A stretch of 64,000 nucleotides of DNA from Kiritimatiellia bacterium (GCA_012103575.1 WLWN01000001.1:2236538-2300537), one strand, 5' to 3'; counted from the stretch's first letter, positions 16,915 through 27,093 are shown. Translations and numbers: made by a program. Notes: a model not told the origin generated them from the sequence alone.

Positions 16915-18433
16915 CCTGAATCCGTCAGCTATCGCTTCGGAAGGCGTTTCGGGGCTCAAAAGTTGAAAACTTTTTTCCTTGAGATGCTCGCTTTTGGGCG
17001 GATTGGGACCGGCAAGTATCACCCTGATGAATTTTTTGAGCGTACAGGTTAGATTCACTCTGATTTGACCATTTTGGGGCGTAGGCCTCCTTGGGCAGTC
17101 GCCTTAGAGTATTGTTAAAGGTGCACGGAGGGCTATGCGAAGGAATGGGCAATATCTTGTATCACTTCAAACCAGCGACAACGCTTGCCAAAGTGAAGTT
17201 CAATTCATCCGGCGTGGCGGACCAATCGAACCGCGCAATAAACGATATTTTTGAGAACCGTTTTGATTCGCCAGCGCGGGATGTTGATTTTCTGCGGGGC
17301 AAGCCCAGCCCGTTTGATGACCTCTTGGCCAAGACGGCGCAATAGGTTGAAGGCTACCATGGCGCATAACAGAATAATCTTATTGGCACAGAGTCTCCCC
17401 GAAGGCAATCGCTCAACATCAAGATCGCTTTTGAGTTCACTGTAGTACTGCTCGCTGGGGCCATGTCCATGATAGAGATCTAGCACCGTCTTGGCACGAC
17501 AAGAGAGGTTCGTCCACCAGGTGTTCACCTCAAGTTTAGGAACCAGAAGTTTCTGACCATCGATATCGATGGTGCGTTCAATCACTTCGAAGGCCACCGG
17601 GACACAAGGGCGGTTTTGGTCGCCACCGGGATGGAAATGATCGAAAAAGCCTGTGTAAACGTTCTTGCCTTCACGACTGTCTTGTTTGTCTCCAACTCGG
17701 CGTGCAAGGGCCAGCATTTGTTCAGGGCATTCGCGCCGAGGATTTCGCTTTACGATAAAATAATGATCCCCAAAAGCGTCGAAGTTATCGGCCGCAGCGT
17801 TGCCACTATCAAGCCGAAGCAAACATTTTCCACCCAGGCCCAGGGTTTGGAGCGTTTCAACGCTGCGGGCAATAAACGCGGTCGTTCCCGACTGACAATG
17901 TTGTTTACCGAGTCGAAGTTCGCACTCAAGCATGTGGCCTTGAGTGCCCACATAGGCAAATATCGGGGCGTAACCATCATGGCCCTTCTAGGTGTAGGAA
18001 ACGCCTTCTTTCGAAGAGCCTGAGTGATCCAAAGGGCTCACATCGATATCGACGGGAACAAGATCAAGCCCTTCGACATCTATGTAGCCAAAGGGGCCCG
18101 AGGAAAGAAGTTCGGTGTTGAGTTTGCGTAGCCCCACATGGGTTCTGGCTGGGGGCAGGTCGTCGAAACGACGTCGGAACACCGGCTCAGAGGCTACTTT
18201 TTTAACTCCTCTTTTTAAGTCCAAAGGCATTCATAAAAATCTCATCACCCCGGTACAGGTCGATATCATTGAAATCGGTTCGACCGTTGCAAAGTAAGCC
18301 GATCTGGGTAAGGAGGATCTCCCGATCAGAGATCGCATCGGAGCGGCGTGGTTGAAAATTGGAGGGAAGAATCCGTTGAGCATGATCCTCAAGCAGCAGG
18401 CCGCAAAGATGATTTCCGCTTGTGCTGTTGAGT
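16915..18433 (-). mobile_element. IS1380-family element, copy B (right end lost)
   Basis: About 1.52 kb, the most complete of the three copies. The left end is CCTGAATCCGTCAGCTATCG. The right end is replaced by IS30 element type a, whose first bases follow GCTGTTGAGT at 18433. No matching target duplication can be found because one end is missing. Confidence 0.82.
17143..18433 (-). pseudogene. IS1380 transposase, copy B, broken
   Basis: The N-terminal frame lacks its first ~15 codons and is shifted after FGLKK. The next frame has a stop (TAG) just after SSKEGVSYT. The rest, 17951 to 17143, is open and has the family hallmarks LLRLDSGNAAADNFD, DHYFIVKRNPRRE, YHGHGPSEQYYSELKSDLD and LPSGRLCANKIILLCAMVAF, ending near RHAG and beyond. 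The DDE residues are therefore present, but the protein is in three pieces. Confidence 0.8.
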
Positions 18434-19660
18434 CGGTGGATTGTAAAATTAAATGCCGCAAAAAATGGACCTGAGAGCTTCTGTTCATGCGGCGATCTCC
18501 AAATCGAAACACTCCTGTGCGGGTTTGTATTCTAGGATCTTGCGAGGATAGTTGTTAATCCATTTTTCAATCTCACCAATACGGTCGATGGTATATTTTC
18601 CGATGTTGTCTCCTTTGGCGACGAAACGACGAACCATACGGTTGGCATTTTCGTTGGAGCCTCGTTCCCAGGAAGAATACGGGTGAGCATAATAGAGTTT
18701 AACACGTCTCTTTTTGCTAAATCCGGAACGTTCCATCTGCTCCACGTCGAGAAACTCGCTCCCGTTATCGGCTGTAATCGACTTGAACATCGATCTGAAT
18801 GGGCCAACTCCCGTCGATCTTTCGATCGCTTTAAGGGCCTGCAGAACCGATGCCTGTGTTTTATCCGAAAGTTTTCTCACCCTTAGCATTCGGGTCTTTC
18901 TTTCTACTAACGTCATTAAAACCGGTTTTGAAGTTCCTTTTCCGCCGACGATCAAATCCAATTCCCAGTGCCCAAATTCCTCGCGTTTTTCTACGGTCTT
19001 AGGTCGTTTTTCGATACTGGTCCTTCGGGCATGTTGCTTTTTAACCCGCTTAATAGCACGTCTTTTTCGTTTTATCCGTTTTCGTTTTTCCCATAGGGAC
19101 TCGTTGCTCACCCCCGGGATGAGACCTTGGTCAATATAGGTATACAGCGTTTTTGTACTCACCGCTGCAGGTCTCTGCTCTTGTTTAAGCAAAGGAGTAA
19201 CCACATCGGGTGAGCGTTTGCGAACAAGAATGTGCTCGCTGATAAACACAGCCGTTTCATGATGCTTTCCAAGCTTAAGCTCAGGTCCCTTGGCCGTCGC
19301 ATTTAGATCATGAAGTTCCTGGGCTCGATCACTGCTGTATGCTTTCTTCTTTCGCGGCTCTGTATCGAAATGCTCTACCTCCCCACGTTTGATTTCGCGC
19401 TCTATGGTTCGACGATGCCTTCCCAGATAGCTAGTAGCTATCTCCAAAGGACGTCCTGGGTTTTTGAGCATTGTTTCAATCATGATCCGTTCTTTCTGTG
19501 TCAAATGCTTGCCTTTTCGGGGATGAATACTACTCTTGATTTGTTCCATGTCTTTCTCCTTTTTTTGTCTTCTGTCGAGTTTTTAAATCTAGAAGATTTC
19601 GGCATGGAACACTCCTGTTTTACAATATCTTCTTTTGGGCATTTAATATTACAATTCTCA
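18434..19660 (-). mobile_element. IS30-family element type a, copy 1
   Basis: 1227 bp. Imperfect terminal repeats: GGATTGTAAAATTAAATGCC at the left and AATTGTAATATTAAATGCCC on the minus strand at the right. It is inserted at, or recombined with, the right end of IS1380 copy B. A second copy with a 4-bp deletion lies at 41145-42367. Confidence 0.88.
18485..19549 (-). CDS. IS30-family transposase (type a)
   Basis: 354 residues, full length. The N-terminal part (LTQKERIMIETMLKNPGRPL, then SYLGRHRRTIEREIKRGE) is the IS30 helix-turn-helix. The DDE core shows GHWELDLIVGGKG, SITADNGSEFLDVEQM and AHPYSSWERGSNENANRMVR. The start is preceded by AAAAGGAGAAAGAC, a strong ribosome-binding site. It is only distantly similar to the type b IS30 transposase at 2436-3392, so two separate IS30 lineages are present. 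Confidence 0.93.
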   Translation of the reverse strand: MEQIKSSIHPRKGKHLTQKERIMIETMLKNPGRPLEIATSYLGRHRRTIEREIKRGEVEHFDTEPRKKKAYSSDRAQELHDLNATAKGPELKLGKHHETAVFISEHILVRKRSPDVVTPLLKQEQRPAAVSTKTLYTYIDQGLIPGVSNESLWEKRKRIKRKRRAIKRVKKQHARRTSIEKRPKTVEKREEFGHWELDLIVGGKGTSKPVLMTLVERKTRMLRVRKLSDKTQASVLQALKAIERSTGVGPFRSMFKSITADNGSEFLDVEQMERSGFSKKRRVKLYYAHPYSSWERGSNENANRMVRRFVAKGDNIGKYTIDRIGEIEKWINNYPRKILEYKPAQECFDLEIAA

Positions 19661-19753
19661 ACACGAAAAAAAGTATAAACATCTTCTTGTCAGTCGATTC
19701 TTTTCAGATATATACTTCAGATCAAAATCAAGAAAAGACAGGAAAACATATAT

Positions 19754-20476
19754 ATGTCAGGAGATATAATAGATTATAAGGTCGGTGGAATTGATCTCAA
19801 GCTTTTTGTAGGTGAAGACACCTTTAAGCCGAATCTCACGACACAGCTGCTTGCAAACAGTTTAGAGGTGAAAGAAGGATCCACTGTTTTAGAATTAGGC
19901 TGTGGCATTGCGCCGCTATCTATTATGGCAGCCAAAAAAGGCGCTGCCAAAGTGGTGGCCGTAGATATTATGAAAAAAGCGTGTGAAAATGCACAAAAAA
20001 ATGTCGAAATCAATGGTGTAAGCGATCGCGTGAAGATATTAAACGGCAGTCTGTTTGAACCTATTAAAGACCAAAAATTTGATGTGATTATCAATGACGT
20101 TTCCGGAATGGCCGAAGCCGTTTCCCGTATCTCTCCGTGGTATCCTGATTCCATTCCTGCAGGTGGACATGATGGCACGGCGCAAACCGTTACGATGCTA
20201 GAAGAATCAAAGAAATACTTAAACGGTGGCGGAAGCTTATATTTTCCGGTATTAAGCCTTGCTGATTCCCCAAAAATTCTTCGAAAAGCGATGGATGTGT
20301 ATGGAGATGGCCTTCAACTTTTATCCGAAAAATGGGTGCCTTTCTGTAAAGAGTTCAAAGAAAAGATCGTTGAATTGGAAGCCATGAAAAAGGAAGGTAT
20401 TATTGACTTTATTACCAAGCGATCTCGACAATTATGGCAGTTACGCATCTACAGCGCAACGGCTGCAATGCTCTAA
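19754..20476 (+). CDS. SAM-dependent methyltransferase
   Basis: 240 residues with a class I methyltransferase fold. Motif I is LELGCGIAPLSIMAAKKG, the acidic end of the second strand is VVAVDIMKKA, and the fourth-strand region is FDVIINDVSGMAEAV, where PrmA/HemK relatives have NPPY-type residues. The best comparison is with PrmA- or HemK-like small methyltransferases, but the substrate is not predictable because the NPPY motif is replaced by NDVS. The start ATG is 94 bp beyond the IS30 element. Its stop overlaps the stop of bcp on the other strand by two bases. Confidence 0.75.
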   Translation: MSGDIIDYKVGGIDLKLFVGEDTFKPNLTTQLLANSLEVKEGSTVLELGCGIAPLSIMAAKKGAAKVVAVDIMKKACENAQKNVEINGVSDRVKILNGSLFEPIKDQKFDVIINDVSGMAEAVSRISPWYPDSIPAGGHDGTAQTVTMLEESKKYLNGGGSLYFPVLSLADSPKILRKAMDVYGDGLQLLSEKWVPFCKEFKEKIVELEAMKKEGIIDFITKRSRQLWQLRIYSATAAML

Positions 20477-20946
20477 CCCGCCCTCTCTTGTAGATATTTC
20501 AAAACTTCTTCTGGATGACTAACCACCTTTTTTACCGAAGACCACTGTTTTAAGATCGTTCCTTTAGCGCCTATAACCACGGTTGATCGAATCGTTCCTT
20601 CAATGTCTTTGCCATATATCTTTTTTAGCCCCTACGCCTCATAGTTTTTCATCATCGCTTTGTCTGGATCGGATAGAAGAATAAAGGGCAAGTTGTGGTC
20701 TGACGAAAATTTTTTGTGCGATGGGATCGAATCTTTGCTAACCCCAAAAATAATAATGCCGAACCGCTTTAAATCCTCATACACATCGCGGAATCCACAT
20801 GCTTCTTTTGTACACCCCGGCGTGTTGTCTTTAGGATAAAAGAAAAGGAGAATTGCTTTCCCTTTATAATCCTCTAAAGAATGTGTATTCCCATCATTTC
20901 CCTCTAAACTAAATGCAAAAGCTTTTTTCCCTTCAAGTGGGCTCAT
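20473..20946 (-). pseudogene. bcp: Thiol peroxidase Bcp/PrxQ with an internal amber codon
   Basis: Peroxiredoxin of the Bcp/PrxQ class, which reduces hydroperoxides in the cytoplasm. The peroxidatic and resolving cysteines are in DNTPGCTKEACGFRD, five residues apart. The frame is open for 104 codons to NYEA, then has a TAG at 20632-20634, and continues without further stops through GLKKIYGKDIEGTIRSTVVI to 20473. At the TAG, family members usually have Trp, so a TGG to TAG change is likely. Total length (157 codons) is normal. It is inactive unless the stop is suppressed or is an assembly error. Confidence 0.85.
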
Positions 20947-21006
20947 ACGTTTTCCTTTTCAGGTTAGGATTGAAAATTGAAAATTCGGAGCCATAATAAA
21001 ACAGCC

Positions 21007-21498
21007 ATGAAAAAAGTGTTAGACAATTTTTTTGTAAAGAGTTTCTGTCTTCTGAGCGTTAGCCTTGGGTTAAGCCTATTTGTAAATGCTGTTAGATCTT
21101 CAGGAAAGATACCGTGGGTCCAAGATTGGGGTCATTATGTTGAGGCAAAAGCGTTGAAAGAGGGGCTTTCTTTGGCTTCCTTAGATCAAACGCGTGCGAT
21201 TGTAGATCAAGGCATTTATGTCCTTTTTGATGCAAGACATGCCATTGACTATAACGAAGGACATATCCCCGGCGCACTCTCATTTCCATACGACGAAATC
21301 GATACTGCGTTTCAGAGCGCCCAGATGTATCTCATCCCCGAACAACCTATATTGACCTACTGTTCCGGAGACGCCTGTGACGATTCTTTTGAGCTTGCAC
21401 TTTTTTTAAAAGAACAAGGCTATACAAACATGACTTTGTTTGCAGGCGGGTTCAACGCATGGACATCCGCGGAGCTTCCCGTGGAGGGTCAACCATGA
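21007..21498 (+). CDS. Rhodanese-domain protein, membrane-anchored
   Basis: 163 residues from the ATG at 21007 (MKKVLDNFFVKSFCLLSVSL), which gives an N-terminal signal or anchor; the TTG at 20977 gives no better start. The rhodanese domain spans about residues 60-160, with FDARHAIDYNEGHIPGALSF and the active-site loop TYCSGDACDDS. The Cys of YCSGD would carry the persulfide. The last four bases overlap the next gene (ATGA), so the pair is coupled. Rhodanese-MauE pairs are common in Gram-negatives and suggest periplasmic sulfur or thiol chemistry. Confidence 0.82.
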   Translation: MKKVLDNFFVKSFCLLSVSLGLSLFVNAVRSSGKIPWVQDWGHYVEAKALKEGLSLASLDQTRAIVDQGIYVLFDARHAIDYNEGHIPGALSFPYDEIDTAFQSAQMYLIPEQPILTYCSGDACDDSFELALFLKEQGYTNMTLFAGGFNAWTSAELPVEGQP

Positions 21499-21947
21499 AG
21501 TTAAAGTTGGTCGGCATGCTTTGTCGATGGGTTCTCGCCGGCACGTTTTTGGTGGCCTGTATTCACAAGATTTGGGTCCCTGAAGATTTTGCTTTAACAG
21601 TCTTTCGGTATCAATTATTGCCCCATTCCGCGATTAATTTAGTGGCGATTTTTTTACCATGGCTCGAGCTCGTTACGGCATGCGCCCTGCTCTTTGGCCA
21701 CCGTTTCCGACAAGTCGGTTTAGTCCTTATCGTGATGATGCTTTGCGTGTTTACGGGCGGAATGGTCATCAACATTTTTCGAGGCGTTAACATTGCATGT
21801 GGCTGTTTTTCTGCAGATCCCGAACCCGCACATTTAGGGTGGGGAAACATCATTAGAAATGGGGTTCTTTTGGTTATAGCTGGCGTGGCGCTGTGTGAAA
21901 CCAAAAAGGAAGTCTCTTCAAACAATAAACTCTGTAAGAATGCTTGA
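21495..21947 (+). CDS. MauE/DoxX-like membrane protein
   Basis: 150 residues starting MKLKLVGMLCRWVLAGTFLV, with four hydrophobic segments: residues about 5-25, 45-65, 70-95 and 115-135. A CGC motif (VNIACGCFS) lies between helices 3 and 4, as in MauE-type proteins involved in disulfide or thiol transfer. It is coupled to the rhodanese gene by a 4-bp overlap. Function as a redox partner of the rhodanese is inferred from context. Confidence 0.7.
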   Translation: MKLKLVGMLCRWVLAGTFLVACIHKIWVPEDFALTVFRYQLLPHSAINLVAIFLPWLELVTACALLFGHRFRQVGLVLIVMMLCVFTGGMVINIFRGVNIACGCFSADPEPAHLGWGNIIRNGVLLVIAGVALCETKKEVSSNNKLCKNA

Positions 21948-21997
21948 TAAAAGAAGATATTGAGCTATTGTCTTTCTATCGGAGGCCATCACGCTTT

Positions 21998-23197
21998 ATG
22001 AGTATAAACAAAAAAAGATATGCAATTCTATATGTCGATGATGAAGTCCAGTCTTTAAAGTACTTTTCCAGAGAATTTTCAAAAGATTTCACCACCTTAA
22101 CGGCAGAAAGCGCCGAAGAAGGATGGAACATTATCGAGGAAAGACATGACGAAATTGGCATTCTCATAACCGATCAACGTATGCCGAATATGAGCGGAGT
22201 AGATCTTCTTAAGAAAATTTGTCGCACATATCCGAAGATTATTCGACTCCTAGCAACCGCTTATGCGGATCTCGATGACGCGATTTCAGCCGTCAATTCT
22301 GGGTATATTTATAAGTACATTAGTAAACCCTGGGATGTCATGGAACTGCGCATCACCTTTTTGCGCGCGCTCGAATTTTTTGAGGTCCAAAACGAGAGAG
22401 ATCAACTTCTCTGTGAAAAGATGTCGACTTTACAACGTATTATTCTAACAGATCGCGTTAAAAATCTTGCGTTATTTGCTTCCGGACTTAGTCCTCACAC
22501 ACAAAACAACCTGGAAGCTGTTCACTCTTTTTTTGACCAACTCCCACAATCCTATGCCCGATATGGAGAGTTGGATGTAGAAGAAAAAGAAAATCGTGAT
22601 TTGGCTCTTTTTATGCAGAAAGAAAGTCATCGTCTATTTCATGTTATTTCTTCAACCCACACTCATTTGGACATTCAGGAATCACCTGGGTCGAGCGGAG
22701 GTGTAAACTTAAAAGAGATAGTCGAGAACCTACAAAAAGGAAACAGCCATCTAACGTGTAACATCACATCTGAACTTCCTTCTCTTTCTGGTAGACCCGA
22801 ATCCATCACTAAACTTTTCGAGATTTTACTCTCGAATATGAAAGGCGTCGGCACAGAGATGTTGACCTTCTCTATAGCTGCGAAAAAACCAACAGATGAT
22901 ATAGAAACGGCACATGTTGAGATCGTGCTGAAAGATGACAGACCTGCATGGAATGGAGATCAATGGCTTGATTTTTTTGCCCCGTTTACCCCGGGATTTA
23001 GAACAGAAGAAGAATATGGGCTACACCTAATGTCCGCTTTTTTTATAACGCATCACTGGGACGGACAGATTCTTGTACAGGGAAAAGAAGTTGAAAAAAT
23101 TATAGTCAGATTACCGGAAAAAGTATCCGTGACAAGCAAAACAGGCCTAGACAAAACACTTTTTGAAAAACTGTTTTGCTTTACCCTAAAGTGGTAA
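21998..23197 (+). CDS. Receiver-domain protein with degenerate histidine-kinase module (1)
   Basis: About 399 residues from ATG 21998, with GGAGG at 21981-21985. The N-terminal receiver domain is complete: YAILYVDDE, ITDQRMPNMSG (phospho-acceptor Asp), LATAYADLDDAI and YKYISKPW. The kinase-like half keeps a His (SGLSPHTQNNLEAV), but its ATPase part is eroded: the N-box reads EILLSNMKG and the DxGxG box is replaced by DDRPAWNGD. It may bind phosphate but probably cannot phosphorylate. It is paralogous to the next gene. Confidence 0.75.
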   Translation: MSINKKRYAILYVDDEVQSLKYFSREFSKDFTTLTAESAEEGWNIIEERHDEIGILITDQRMPNMSGVDLLKKICRTYPKIIRLLATAYADLDDAISAVNSGYIYKYISKPWDVMELRITFLRALEFFEVQNERDQLLCEKMSTLQRIILTDRVKNLALFASGLSPHTQNNLEAVHSFFDQLPQSYARYGELDVEEKENRDLALFMQKESHRLFHVISSTHTHLDIQESPGSSGGVNLKEIVENLQKGNSHLTCNITSELPSLSGRPESITKLFEILLSNMKGVGTEMLTFSIAAKKPTDDIETAHVEIVLKDDRPAWNGDQWLDFFAPFTPGFRTEEEYGLHLMSAFFITHHWDGQILVQGKEVEKIIVRLPEKVSVTSKTGLDKTLFEKLFCFTLKW

Positions 23198-23235
23198 GAT
23201 TACTTCTAACATATAAACTAAAAGTTATCGTCATA

Positions 23236-24542
23236 ATGATTTTGGAGAAGCAAACTGATTTAACCAGAGTCCACCCTTCGGAAACAGATAGAGATTATAA
23301 GAAGTATTCTATTTTGTATGTCGATGACGAAGAGGTGTCCCTAAAATATTTCAAGCGTTCCTTTAGCGATACCTTTCGGATCATAACGGCTAGCAGTGCT
23401 GAAGAAGGTTTTGAGGTTCTCAAAAAAACAAAAATGATATCGGGATCCTCATTACCGATCAACGCATGCCGGGCCAACAGGGCACTGAATTGCTCGAAAA
23501 GGTACGACGTTTATCCCCGAACATTCTACGAATACTTGTTACGGCTTATGCAGATCTTGACAGCACGATTGAAGCGGTGAATACAGGGGCTATATACAAA
23601 TATATACCCAAACCATGGAGAATGCAGGAATTAAAAATAAATTTATGTAGAGGATTAGAATTTTACGAGCTCCAAGAGGAACGAGAGACATTACTCCTTG
23701 AAAAAGTATCTTTCTATCACAACATGATCATTGCCGATCGGCTCCTCAGTCTTAGTGCCATGTCTGAAGGACTAAATCACCATATCCGGAATGCGTTGGT
23801 TGCGATTAGAACGTTTCTAGAGTTAGTGCCCCTTAAGCTTGAAGAAGAAAAAATAGATCCCGAAATATTGCGCGACCCCGACTTCTGGAATAATTGTCGT
23901 GACCGGGCAGAAAACCAGGTCGGAAAAATTGTAAATTTATTAGGTGATCTGTGGCGAGCAACTGGAAAGACCAAAACGCTGTTTACAGATTCTATCAATC
24001 TATCTATCGTCTTGTCTAAAGTTATTGAGGCCTTACAGAAGAGCCTTGATCATAAAAAAATTACCATTGAGAATAATATTCCAAGCGATTTCCCCGCCAT
24101 TCAAGGTGACAAAAAAAATATAGCAAGATTATTTGAGTTGCTGCTCCAAGATGAACTAGTTACGCTGCCTTCAGCTTGCAAAATTCGCCTTTCCGCTAAA
24201 ATGTCTGAGAATTCATCCGGCCAACCTTATATAGCGATTACCCTCCAAGATAACGGCCCAGGGTTACCACAAGAAGACTTGCAATCTGTTTTTAACCCCT
24301 TTTACTTTCGCGGGAATGACCCTAAAGAACTGGGCATTAATCTCATGGCCTGCTACTTTATCGTTTATCATCACGGTGGGCATATTGAAGCGAAGAGCAG
24401 TGAAACGGAGGGCACAGAGTTTAAGATTACCTTACCCACTAACGCAAATACAAATATGCTTCAAGAGCAGAGCCAAGACCTTCTACAAAAATTTCTTTTC
24501 ATCGACTCTCGCTGGAACACGATCCGGAAAGGGTTGCCGTGA
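23236..24542 (+). pseudogene. Receiver-histidine kinase protein (2), frameshifted in an A-run
   Basis: The frame from ATG 23236 encodes YSILYVDDEEVSLKYF and breaks at the seven-A run 23422-23428. One more A would continue as KNKNDIGILITDQRMPGQQG and on to 24542. The kinase part has HHIRNALVAIRTFLELVP (histidine box) and LQDNGPGLP (nucleotide box), although the N-box Asn is not obvious. Aligned with gene (1) the corrected receiver has equal length, so a single-base deletion is clear. It is either a recent pseudogene or a homopolymer error. Confidence 0.75.
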
Positions 24543-24548
24543 AAGATA

Positions 24549-25593
24549 TTAAACAGATTTTAAGTGTTTTGAACGGGGAACCATTTTGTCGCCCTCTATT
24601 AGTGGAAATTGAACAATAGCCCTGGTCCCTTTTCCCTCTTCACTTTCTAGCAAGATTGTTCCCTTAAAATCTTCTACAATTTTTTTAGCAATATATAAAC
24701 CCAACCCTGCCCCTTTGCTTTTTTTTCGTTGTATAATAGGGCTCAAATACCTTGAAAAGTGTTGTACTTTTTATCCCGGCCCCCGTATCTTCCACATAAA
24801 TTTTGACGTTACCATTAGAACGCCAACATCTGACGCACACCCGCTTCTCCTTACACCTCGAGACCGCCTGCAGAGCATTCTCAATCAGGTTGTGAATCAC
24901 ACGTAACAGTTGAGTTCGATTCGCTAAAATGTTCATATCTTTGGTCGGAATCTGATGCTCCAAATCAACGCGGTCTTTTGCTGCTAAAGGTTCCGTGGCG
25001 ACGACCACATCTTTAATAAAAGAAGACACCGAAATGGTCTCTAGTCTGCATTTATACCCTTTGCCGATACTCTTCCACGCTTGAATTAATTCTTGGCAAT
25101 TGTCGACATTCTTTTTAATAATCTCTAAATAATCAGATGCTTCCTTATATTGGCCGCCCAATTTTGCCTGACACTGCTCTAACTCCTCAGAAAGTAATTG
25201 AATATATCCCATGACAATGGAGAGTGGATTGCGAAGATCATGAATAAATTCGGATGAGAATTTATCCAAAACCATTTCTTTTTGGCTTTGTGCTATATTC
25301 TCAGCCAACTGGGTATTGAGCTCCTTTAATTCTCTAGATGCCCGTAAACGAGAACGCATCAACCGTGTTCGTTCGGTATACCTTAAAAGGACCTGGTCCA
25401 TTTCTTTTGTGGAGAAGGGCTTGTTTAAATATTCGTTTGCACCTAACCGAATCGCTTGTTGAGCGGTTTCAAGCGTACCAAATGCCGTCAACATAATGAC
25501 CGAGACATCAAGGTCTATTTTGCGAAGTTCCTTTAACCCCTCTATTCCACTTTTCCCGGGCATTTTAACGTCTAAAACAATAGCCTCGGCTAT
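24549..25593 (-). pseudogene. Receiver-histidine kinase protein (3), 5'-truncated and frameshifted
   Basis: It begins mid-receiver (IVLDVKMPGKSGIEGLKELR, then LTAFGTLETAQQAIRLGANE) just after an in-frame TAG, so about 45 receiver residues are missing. The kinase half is good: SSEFIHDLRNPLSIVMGY (His box), NLIENALQAVSR (N-box), VEDTGAGI, and [13 protein letters not shown] (G2 box). The last is out of frame because of an eight-A run (24719-24726) with one A too many. It is convergent with gene (2), with 6 bp between stops. Before decay this was the most complete kinase of the three. Confidence 0.78.
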
Positions 25594-25708
25594 CTAGGCT
25601 ATCTGTACTCCAAATACACGGCGCTATTATTAGCTCATCTTATTGCATAAAATCAAAAATATCCTTTCCTCATTTTAACAAGCGTCTTATATATTGGACG
25701 AACAATCA

Positions 25709-27076
25709 ATGGAAAAAATAATAAAAAAGTCATATCCTATGCAAAAGAAAAAACTCATCAATAGCGCCAGACACATCGTACAACACTTGCGAGAGAAGGG
25801 TTTTCAGTCGTATTGGGTCGGAGGATGCGTAAGGGATTTACTTTTAGGACGACCTGCTAAAGATATCGATATTGCGACAAATGCAACACCGGATACGCTC
25901 CTGAAAATCTTTCCGAACATACGCACTATTGGAAAAGCATTTGGCGTGGTTCAGGTACAGATCGATAAAGCTCCATTTGAAATTGCGACCTTTCGGAAAG
26001 ATTTTGACTATAGAGATGGGCGACATCCTGAACGCGTAGCGTTTGCGAGCCCAGAAGAAGATGCGCAAAGGCGCGATTTTACAATCAATGGTCTCTTCTA
26101 TGACCCATTAACCGAGACTGTTATAGACTTTGTCCAAGGCCAAAAAGATCTCAAAAACAAAATCATTCGCACCATTGGAAATCCTCAAGATCGTTTTAGA
26201 GAAGACCATCTACGGATGTTACGCGCTATACGGTTCGCATCCACACTCGAATTTAGTATAGAGACAGAAACGGTAAGCACGATCAAACAAATGGCAACAA
26301 ACCTAAAAAAAATAAGCCCAGAACGAATTCAGCAAGAATTTACACGCACGCTCCTTGAATCACCGCAACCAGGGTCTGGAGTAAGACTCCTTCAAGTATT
26401 GAACATCTTAAACACTATTTTGCCTGAAGTGAGCATTATGGCCTATCAAAATCAACCTCCTGAATATCATCCAGAAGGCGATGTTCTTACCCATACCTTA
26501 ATGATGCTCGACAACATGAAAACCCCCGACGCCGTCTTGGCTTATGCTGTCCTTCTACACGATGTAGGCAAACCACCAACAGCATCCATGGATATAAGAG
26601 CGAATGGAAAACCGCGGATACGGTTTAATGGACATGCAAAAGTCGGTGCTGAACTCGCAGAGACCATTCTTAAAAGACTTAGGATTCCCACACACCGGAT
26701 CAAAGATGTCGTTCACTGTGTCAGGAACCATATGCGGTTTATGGAAGTTTCTAACATGAAAAAATCAACGCTCCGGCGATTAATAGGAGCCCCCACATTT
26801 AATATGGAACTAGAACTTCACCGACTTGATTGCTTGTGTAGTCATGGGAATCTTAGCAACTACAACCTGCTAAGAACCATTGTACAAAAGTTAGAGAATG
26901 AACCTGTTCTACCCTCACCCTGGATCAACGGTCACGATATCATGAATCTAGGGGTCGCTAAAGGACCTAAAATTGGAGCTTGGTTAAAAAAGGCGTATGA
27001 TGCTCAAGTCGAAGGCACCGTACAAAACCGTGAAAACCTACTCGAATGGATCAAGAAAGAAGAGGCAAAGGTCTGA
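25709..27076 (+). CDS. cca: CCA-adding enzyme / polynucleotide adenylyltransferase with HD domain
   Basis: 455 residues. The nucleotidyltransferase head shows SYWVGGCVRDLLLGRPAKDI with DIDIAT (GG and DxD motifs), EDAQRRDFTINGLFYDP, and EDHLRMLRAIRFAS. A C-terminal HD domain follows: EYHPEGDVLTHTLMMLDN, YAVLLHDVGKP and RNHMRF. Class II tRNA nucleotidyltransferases of this form mature tRNA 3' ends; some members are poly(A) polymerases, which sequence alone does not separate. I use ATG 25709 rather than the TTG at 25694. It is convergent with folA, 17 bp apart. Confidence 0.88.
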   Translation: MEKIIKKSYPMQKKKLINSARHIVQHLREKGFQSYWVGGCVRDLLLGRPAKDIDIATNATPDTLLKIFPNIRTIGKAFGVVQVQIDKAPFEIATFRKDFDYRDGRHPERVAFASPEEDAQRRDFTINGLFYDPLTETVIDFVQGQKDLKNKIIRTIGNPQDRFREDHLRMLRAIRFASTLEFSIETETVSTIKQMATNLKKISPERIQQEFTRTLLESPQPGSGVRLLQVLNILNTILPEVSIMAYQNQPPEYHPEGDVLTHTLMMLDNMKTPDAVLAYAVLLHDVGKPPTASMDIRANGKPRIRFNGHAKVGAELAETILKRLRIPTHRIKDVVHCVRNHMRFMEVSNMKKSTLRRLIGAPTFNMELELHRLDCLCSHGNLSNYNLLRTIVQKLENEPVLPSPWINGHDIMNLGVAKGPKIGAWLKKAYDAQVEGTVQNRENLLEWIKKEEAKV

Positions 27077-27093
27077 AAATCGAAAGTGGAAAG

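Noticed and set aside
20632..20634. Programmed recoding of TAG in bcp (pyrrolysine or suppression)
   Set aside because: Only one such case was seen and no matching tRNA is in the window; a TGG to TAG change is simpler.
25563..25708. Upstream start for receiver-kinase (3)
   Set aside because: An in-frame TAG lies eight codons before the conserved Asp strand, and no receiver N-terminus is found in any frame.
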